DNA of 64,000 nucleotides from positions 186,001 to 250,000 of the forward strand of contig LUYM01000006.1 in the NCBI GenBank assembly GCA_001603275.1, in the 5' to 3' direction. The notes below the pieces were generated by a model, which worked only from the letters and a program-made list of their open reading frames with translations, did not search any database and was not told the DNA's origin. Positions 59,811 to 64,000 of the stretch are shown one piece after another. The DNA is from Actinomycetales bacterium Actino_02. Its GTDB lineage: Bacteria > Actinomycetota > Actinomycetes > Propionibacteriales > Propionibacteriaceae. Numbering within the stretch: the stretch's first letter is position 1; each line of letters begins with the position of its first letter. A program made the translations under genes and the position numbers.

Positions 59811-60686
59811 TTAGGAGGCCTGGCGGCCGGGGTTGAGTTCGGCGGCCAATGCTTGGGCGGCTGCCCCGATCGAGTGGCCCATCGGGCGACAAGCTGGCGT
59901 GGTCGCCTGCTGCATCGAGCCGCCGACCCAGACCGTGCTGCTCGGCCCGAGTGCCTCGGCCAGCCCCACGGCCAGGTGGGCGTCCCGCTTGCGGTGGGCG
60001 GCGGTCACCGAGTGACGCGCGCCCGCTTTGGCTGCGGCCCGGCACCAGTCGGCCGGCGGCACCTGGGTGCCCAGGTAGACCGTTGGGATCCCGGCCCGCC
60101 GGGCGGCGACGGCGAAAGCCATCAGGCCCAGTTCGTGCTCAACCCCGGACACCGCTCCGACAAGGATCGGTGCACCGGGCTGTAGCCGTCCGGCTGCGTC
60201 ATAGGCCGCCGAGAGTCGGCGCAGCACGATGTTGCTGACCAGGTGTTCTTCGGCGATGGTGAGCCGGCCGGCTGCCCACTCCTTGCCGAGCCGAACCAGC
60301 GCCGGCATCAGCCAGCCGTCCACCACGGACTCGTAGTCGGCGAGGGCGAACTGCTCGTCGATGATCCGGGAGACTGCGGCCGCGTCGAACTCCGCAGCGG
60401 CCTGGACGAGTGGAGCGAACGGGTCCGCAGCGGCTCCGGCCGCCCTGGCAAGACTCGGGACGGCTCGCGGCCGGCGGCTCAGTTCGTCCGCGGCGGCGCT
60501 GGGTGCCCATCCGCTGGCGACCAAAGCCTGCATGGCCCGGATCGAAGCCAGGGCGGCTTCGTCGTAGAGCCGATAGCCGGAGGCGGCCCTGACTGGGGTG
60601 AACAGCTGGTAGCGACGCTCCCAGGCGCGCAGGGTGTGCTCGGGCACTCCGGTGGCGCGGGCTGCTTCTCCGATGGTCATGTTCAC
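59811..60686 (-). CDS. CarH/LitR-type B12-dependent light-sensing repressor
   Basis: A 291-aa MerR-family protein: DNA-binding helix MTIGEAARATGVPEHTLRAWERRYQLFTPVR, then a four-helix bundle and a cobalamin-binding Rossmann domain. WAAGRLTIAEEH is the Wx9EH adenosylcobalamin motif (Trp about residue 137, His about 148) and SGVEHELG the ExHxxG motif whose His (about 184) is the lower axial ligand. CarH represses carotenoid genes in the dark; light breaks the Co-C bond and the tetramer. It is divergent from the carotenoid operon. GTG 60686 lies 7 bases after a TAGGCT -10, fitting a leaderless start; ATG 60680 is alternative. Confidence 0.92.
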   Translation of the reverse strand: MNMTIGEAARATGVPEHTLRAWERRYQLFTPVRAASGYRLYDEAALASIRAMQALVASGWAPSAAADELSRRPRAVPSLARAAGAAADPFAPLVQAAAEFDAAAVSRIIDEQFALADYESVVDGWLMPALVRLGKEWAAGRLTIAEEHLVSNIVLRRLSAAYDAAGRLQPGAPILVGAVSGVEHELGLMAFAVAARRAGIPTVYLGTQVPPADWCRAAAKAGARHSVTAAHRKRDAHLAVGLAEALGPSSTVWVGGSMQQATTPACRPMGHSIGAAAQALAAELNPGRQAS

Positions 60687-60693
60687 AGTGGGC

Positions 60694-60765
60694 AGCCTAG
60701 ACAAACCTTGTACGAAAGTGACCGAAGATACGCAGAATGTCTAAGGATCTGCCGTCAAACCTTGT
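60694..60765. promoter_or_regulatory. Light-control region: CarH sites between carH and the carotenoid operon
   Basis: The 10-mer CAAACCTTGT occurs twice in the same direction, at 60702-60711 and 60756-60765, with TTGTAC or TTGTTC following on. Known CarH operators consist of short direct repeats rather than palindromes. The first copy lies just upstream of the carH -10 (TAGGCT, minus strand 60694-60699); the second is 55 bases before the TspO-like start. One repressor could thus hold both directions in the dark. Confidence 0.6.
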
Positions 60766-60820
60766 TCAGGATGGGCGTGCTGGGCTTCACTCAGTACCAA
60801 GCGAAAGACAGGAGTGGATG

Positions 60821-61612
60821 ATGTCGGACCGAATTCGGCAGATGGTGGTGACCGCGGCTGCCATCTTCATGGTGGTGGGCACTCTCTTCGGGATCGGCCT
60901 GATCGGAACCCGCGTGGAAGAGAGCTCAGGGGGCAGCCTGTCGGCCACGGCGACGCTGCTGGCGCCGGCCGTACCGGCCTTCTCGATCTGGTCGGTGATC
61001 TACGCCGGGCTGATCGGCTACGTGATCTGGCAGTGGCTTCCGATGAACACCAGCTCATCCCGGGACCGCCGGATCGGCTGGCTGGCGGCGATCTCCATGG
61101 TGCTGAACGGCGGATGGCTGCTGGTCACCCAGGCCGGATGGCTGTGGGCCAGCGTCGGGGTCATCGTGGCGTTGGTGCTGAGCCTGGGTGAACTGATGCG
61201 GCGCCTGGCCGCAGACCCGGCCACGTCGATCACCGAGAAGGTGGTCGTGGACGGCACTTTCGGGCTCTACCTGGGCTGGTCGTCGGTGGCAACAGCCGCC
61301 AACATCACCGCCACGCTGGTCGCGTCCGGGGTGAACCCGGGCGGTATCGCCGCTGAGGTGCTTGGGGTCGTCGTCGTCCTCGTTGCCGCCGGTATCGGGG
61401 TCACGCTCGCCATCGTCTACGGCGGACGTTGGGCAGTCGCAGCCGCGATGGCCTGGGGGCTGTCCTGGATCGCGGTCGGACGACTGGCCGTCGAGCCCGA
61501 GTCCGGCCTGGTCGGCGGTGTGGCCCTGGCCGCAGCCGTGATCGTGCTCGGCGCAGCAGCACTCGTCCGGCTGCGAGCGCATCGATTGGTGCCGGTTCAT
61601 GTCGGGCGCTGA
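60821..61612 (+). CDS. TspO/MBR-related membrane protein
   Basis: A 263-aa integral protein with about seven helices. PAVPAFSIWSVIYAGLIGYVIWQWLP resembles the second helix of TspO/tryptophan-rich sensory proteins (PxWxFGxxWxxLY), but the protein is longer than typical TspO (150-160 aa) and poorer in Trp, so it belongs to a larger relative. TspO-like genes often sit with carotenoid or tetrapyrrole genes and affect pigment regulation. ATG 60821 has GGAG at 60811-60814 with 6 bases spacing; an ATG three bases earlier is possible. First gene of the operon, overlapping idi by 14 bases. Confidence 0.78.
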   Translation: MSDRIRQMVVTAAAIFMVVGTLFGIGLIGTRVEESSGGSLSATATLLAPAVPAFSIWSVIYAGLIGYVIWQWLPMNTSSSRDRRIGWLAAISMVLNGGWLLVTQAGWLWASVGVIVALVLSLGELMRRLAADPATSITEKVVVDGTFGLYLGWSSVATAANITATLVASGVNPGGIAAEVLGVVVVLVAAGIGVTLAIVYGGRWAVAAAMAWGLSWIAVGRLAVEPESGLVGGVALAAAVIVLGAAALVRLRAHRLVPVHVGR

Positions 61613-62144
61613 GGATCTGGTCGTCCTGCTCGACGACGCCGGACGACCGATCGGACAGGCCCCGCGGGAGGCCGTCCACGGCACCGACACCCCGCTACAT
61701 CTGGCCTTCTCCTGCTACCTGTTCGACGAAGCCGGACGCCTGCTGCTGACCCGCCGGGCGCTGTCGAAGCGCTCCTGGCCGGGGGTCTGGACGAACTCCT
61801 GCTGCGGCCATCCTCGCCCGGGCGAGGCCCCGGCCCAGGCGGTCACCCGACGGGTTGCCGATGAGCTCGGCGTGGCCGTCCGTGATCTGCGACTGGTGCT
61901 GCCGGAGTTCCGCTACCAGGCCGTTGACGCCTCCGGAATCGTCGAGAACGAGCTGTGCCCGGTCTGGATAGGCACTGTCGATGGACTGATCCAGCCTGAT
62001 CCGGACGAGGTGATGGAGGCCGACTGGGTGGATTGGGTAACGGTGGTTGACCTGGCCGCCGGAGCTCCGGGGCTGCTCAGCCCATGGAGTGCGGAGCAGA
62101 TTCCGCAACTGGCGCAGCAACTGGGAGAGGTGGGAGTGGCATGA
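61599..62144 (+). CDS. idi: Isopentenyl-diphosphate delta-isomerase, type I
   Basis: A 181-aa Nudix-fold isomerase. The active-site Cys lies in WTNSCCGHPRPGE, with the Nudix-like Glu/His pattern AVTRRVADELGV and the second catalytic Glu in IVENELCPVW. It interconverts IPP and DMAPP, supplying the starter for CrtE. Its ATG lies inside the end of the TspO-like gene and the stop overlaps the crtE start (ATGA). Confidence 0.96.
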   Translation: MSGAEDLVVLLDDAGRPIGQAPREAVHGTDTPLHLAFSCYLFDEAGRLLLTRRALSKRSWPGVWTNSCCGHPRPGEAPAQAVTRRVADELGVAVRDLRLVLPEFRYQAVDASGIVENELCPVWIGTVDGLIQPDPDEVMEADWVDWVTVVDLAAGAPGLLSPWSAEQIPQLAQQLGEVGVA

Positions 62145-63262
62145 CCCTCGTGGACACCGATCGGCACGGCCGTCACGGCCTGGCCCCGATCTCGGACGAC
62201 CAGACGGTGGCCGCCGTCGACCGGCTGATCGCCGACACCATGAGCCGGCTGCGCGCCGACTGGGCTGCATTGTCGGCCGCCGTGGTGCCGCGACCCGACG
62301 TCCTGCACACCGACTCGGTGCTGGAACTGCTGTCGGGGCTGTTGGCCACCGGTGGCAAGCGGTTCCGTCCCCGGATGGTGCACTGGGGCTGGCTGGCCGC
62401 CACCGGCGGGAACGATCCGGCCAGCTACCATCACGTGCCGCGGATCGGGGCGGCGCTGGAGCTGCTGCACGGCTTCGCACTGATCCACGACGACGTGATG
62501 GACGGCTCGGAGACCCGCCGCGGCTACCCGTCGGTGCACGCCCAGGCTCGCCAGCAGCACGTCCGCTGGGGCAGCTTCGGCGACCCGCAGCGCTACGGGG
62601 AGAACATCGCGATTCTGGCCGGCGACCTCGCCCACAGTGAGGCGTCGATGATCGCTGCCGAGCTGCCCGCGCACCTGCGGACGCTCTGGCGCACGCTGAG
62701 CGTCGAACTGATGATCGGCCAGGGCCGGGATCTGGTCGGAGCGGCCAATGGACGCCGCGACCTCGAGCATGCCCGGCAGGTGGCCCGGGCCAAGTCCGGC
62801 GCCTACACGGTGTGGCGTCCGCTGCAGCTGGGTGCCGCCGCCGGTGGGGGCAGCGCCGAGCTGTTTGACGCACTGGAGAGCTACGGCATCGCGGTCGGGG
62901 AGGCGTTCGCGCTGCGCGACGACATCCTCGGCGTGATCGGCGACGAGCGGGCCACCGGCAAGCCGGTCGGCGACGACCTGATCGCCGGCAAGCCGACCGT
63001 GCTGCTCGCCCTGGCCACCCAGCGGTTCTCGCCGAAGTGGCAGCGGCTGCTGGCCCGCACCGGCAGCGGTGAGCTGAGCTCCGAAGAGGTCGAGGGGCTG
63101 CGCCAGGAGCTGATCAACTCCGGGGTGATCGACGAGGTCGAGTCGATGATCTCCGCGGCAGTACAGCAGGCGTCCGCCGCGCTGGAGAGCCCGGCGGTGC
63201 ACCCGTCCGCTCGTGAGGGTCTGCTGCGGCTCGCGCATCGGGTGGCCTGGCGGTCTGCATGA
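62141..63262 (+). CDS. crtE: Polyprenyl (geranylgeranyl) diphosphate synthase
   Basis: A 373-aa trans-prenyltransferase with GGKRFRPRMV, the first Asp-rich motif LIHDDVMDGSETRRG (DDxxD) and the second LRDDILGVIGD. Residues before the first DDxxD favour a GGPP-type chain length, but this cannot be confirmed by eye. Between idi and crtI it is expected to make GGPP for carotenoids. Start ATG 62141 is coupled to idi; the stop overlaps the crtI start (ATGA). Confidence 0.94.
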   Translation: MTLVDTDRHGRHGLAPISDDQTVAAVDRLIADTMSRLRADWAALSAAVVPRPDVLHTDSVLELLSGLLATGGKRFRPRMVHWGWLAATGGNDPASYHHVPRIGAALELLHGFALIHDDVMDGSETRRGYPSVHAQARQQHVRWGSFGDPQRYGENIAILAGDLAHSEASMIAAELPAHLRTLWRTLSVELMIGQGRDLVGAANGRRDLEHARQVARAKSGAYTVWRPLQLGAAAGGGSAELFDALESYGIAVGEAFALRDDILGVIGDERATGKPVGDDLIAGKPTVLLALATQRFSPKWQRLLARTGSGELSSEEVEGLRQELINSGVIDEVESMISAAVQQASAALESPAVHPSAREGLLRLAHRVAWRSA

Positions 63263-64000
63263 GTCGGGTTGTCGTGGTCGGGGCTGGCCTGGCCGGGCTG
63301 GCCGCCGCCGCCCAGCTGGTTGGTGACGGCCATCAGGTGATCATCGCCGAGCGGGCCGACGAACCGGGCGGACGCTCCGGCACGCTGGCCGATGCCGGCT
63401 TCACTTTTGACGCCGGGCCGACCGTCTTCACGATGCCGCACCTGCTGGAGCGCGCCTTCGCCCGGCTCGGGCAGAAGATGGACGATCACGTGCACTTGAA
63501 GCGGCTGGATCCGGCCTACCGCGCCCAGTACGCCGACGGTTCGCAGATCCTGGTCCGGGCCGATCGGGACGATCAGCTGGAGGAGTTGCGGCGATCGGTC
63601 TCCGACCGTGATGCGGAGGCTTTCGTGGGCTTCGCCGACTGGGTCGAGAAGCTCTACGACGTCGAGATGCCGCACTTCATCGAGCGGAACTTCGATTCGG
63701 TCCTCGACCTGGTCAACCGTCCGATCGCCGCCGCGAAGCTGGTCGCCCTGGGTGGCTTCGGACGGCTCGGACGTGCCGTCGGCCGCCGGTTCTCCGACGA
63801 GCGACTGAGCCGGCTGTTCAGTTTCCAGGCGATGTATGCCGGGCTGGCGCCGTCCGACGCGCTGGCGATCTATGCGGTGATCACCTACATGGATTCGATC
63901 GCCGGGGTCTACTTCCCCGAGGGCGGCATGCATGCCGTGCCGCGAGCCCTTGCCGGTGCGCTGGCCGATGCCGGCGCCGAGGTGGCTTACTCCAGCCCGG
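63259..64000 (+). CDS. crtI: Phytoene desaturase-type oxidoreductase, N-terminal part (runs off right edge)
   Basis: The first 247 codons of a CrtI-family FAD enzyme. The dinucleotide-binding motif is VVVVGAGLAGLAAAAQLVGDGHQV with ERADEPGGRSGTL, followed by DAGPTVFTMPHLLERAFA and FSFQAMYAGLAPSDALAIYAVITYMD, typical of phytoene desaturases. It introduces the conjugated double bonds in the carotenoid backbone. The C-terminal FAD signature lies beyond the window. Start ATG 63259 overlaps the crtE stop. Confidence 0.93.
   Translation, partial: MSRVVVVGAGLAGLAAAAQLVGDGHQVIIAERADEPGGRSGTLADAGFTFDAGPTVFTMPHLLERAFARLGQKMDDHVHLKRLDPAYRAQYADGSQILVRADRDDQLEELRRSVSDRDAEAFVGFADWVEKLYDVEMPHFIERNFDSVLDLVNRPIAAAKLVALGGFGRLGRAVGRRFSDERLSRLFSFQAMYAGLAPSDALAIYAVITYMDSIAGVYFPEGGMHAVPRALAGALADAGAEVAYSSP

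Noticed and set aside
58279-60045. 588-codon minus-strand open frame spanning the PucR-like gene and the repeats
   Set aside because: It crosses two inverted-repeat elements and two genes with no coherent protein character.

Overview
The window is GC-rich DNA, dense with genes on both strands, from a high-GC Gram-positive bacterium (Actinomycetota). A member of the Propionibacteriales or a related soil or plant-associated lineage is likely, but that is inference from gene content, not from a marker gene. Supporting signs are many GTG starts, leaderless promoters, ATGA-coupled operons, lipoprotein-anchored binding proteins, a PknB-type kinase, a DasR-like GntR regulator, and a sugar ABC system with no ATPase gene of its own. 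I saw no rRNA, tRNA, CRISPR array, integrase or transposase gene.

Layout. 1-2.2 kb: end of a MarR-like gene, a CorA Mg2+ transporter preceded by a proline-rich leader ORF with competing hairpins, and an LtrA remnant. 2.2-10 kb: a sugar operon on the minus strand (binding protein, RbsA-type ATPase, RbsC-type permease, GH35-like beta-galactosidase, unknown protein) with a divergent LacI regulator and paired operators. 10.3-13 kb: a frameshifted unknown gene, a sensorless histidine kinase and a STAS protein. 13-20 kb: malic enzyme, a lipoprotein, a DCC/MerR/aldo-keto reductase operon with a MerR-type internal promoter, a divergent VOC/MarR pair with twin palindromes, a RibD-like reductase and a PQQ-type sugar dehydrogenase. 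20-24.5 kb: a Ser/Thr kinase carrying an extracellular RCC1-like propeller, and a CLC channel. 24.9-32.4 kb: a four-gene MacB/FtsX-type ABC exporter operon. 32.6-35.8 kb: a redox operon (ApbE, ferric-reductase-like membrane protein, NuoF-like protein, ferredoxin).

35.9-51.1 kb is a chitin/chitosan island. It holds two GH18 proteins, a GH46 chitosanase, an Opp-type ABC importer, a ROK regulator, a GH4 phospho-glycosidase, a BadF-family amino-sugar kinase, NagA, NagB and a DasR-like GntR regulator with a perfect dre-like palindrome. The likely flow is secreted hydrolysis, Opp-type uptake, ATP-dependent phosphorylation, GH4 cleavage, then NagA/NagB into glycolysis. 51.3-59.5 kb: a YchJ-like protein, an Old Yellow Enzyme, a membrane protein, and a CUT1-type sugar importer with an esterase and a PucR-like regulator. 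59.8-64 kb: a CarH/LitR-type B12 photoreceptor facing a TspO-like, idi, crtE, crtI carotenoid operon that runs off the right edge.

Four copies of one hairpin repeat (core CGCAAAGTGGACA...TGTCCACTTTGCG) sit at gene 3' ends at 32.4, 35.8, 48.3 and 52.9 kb. Other palindromic repeats lie at 24.6, 43.1 (inside a coding sequence) and 59.5-59.8 kb.
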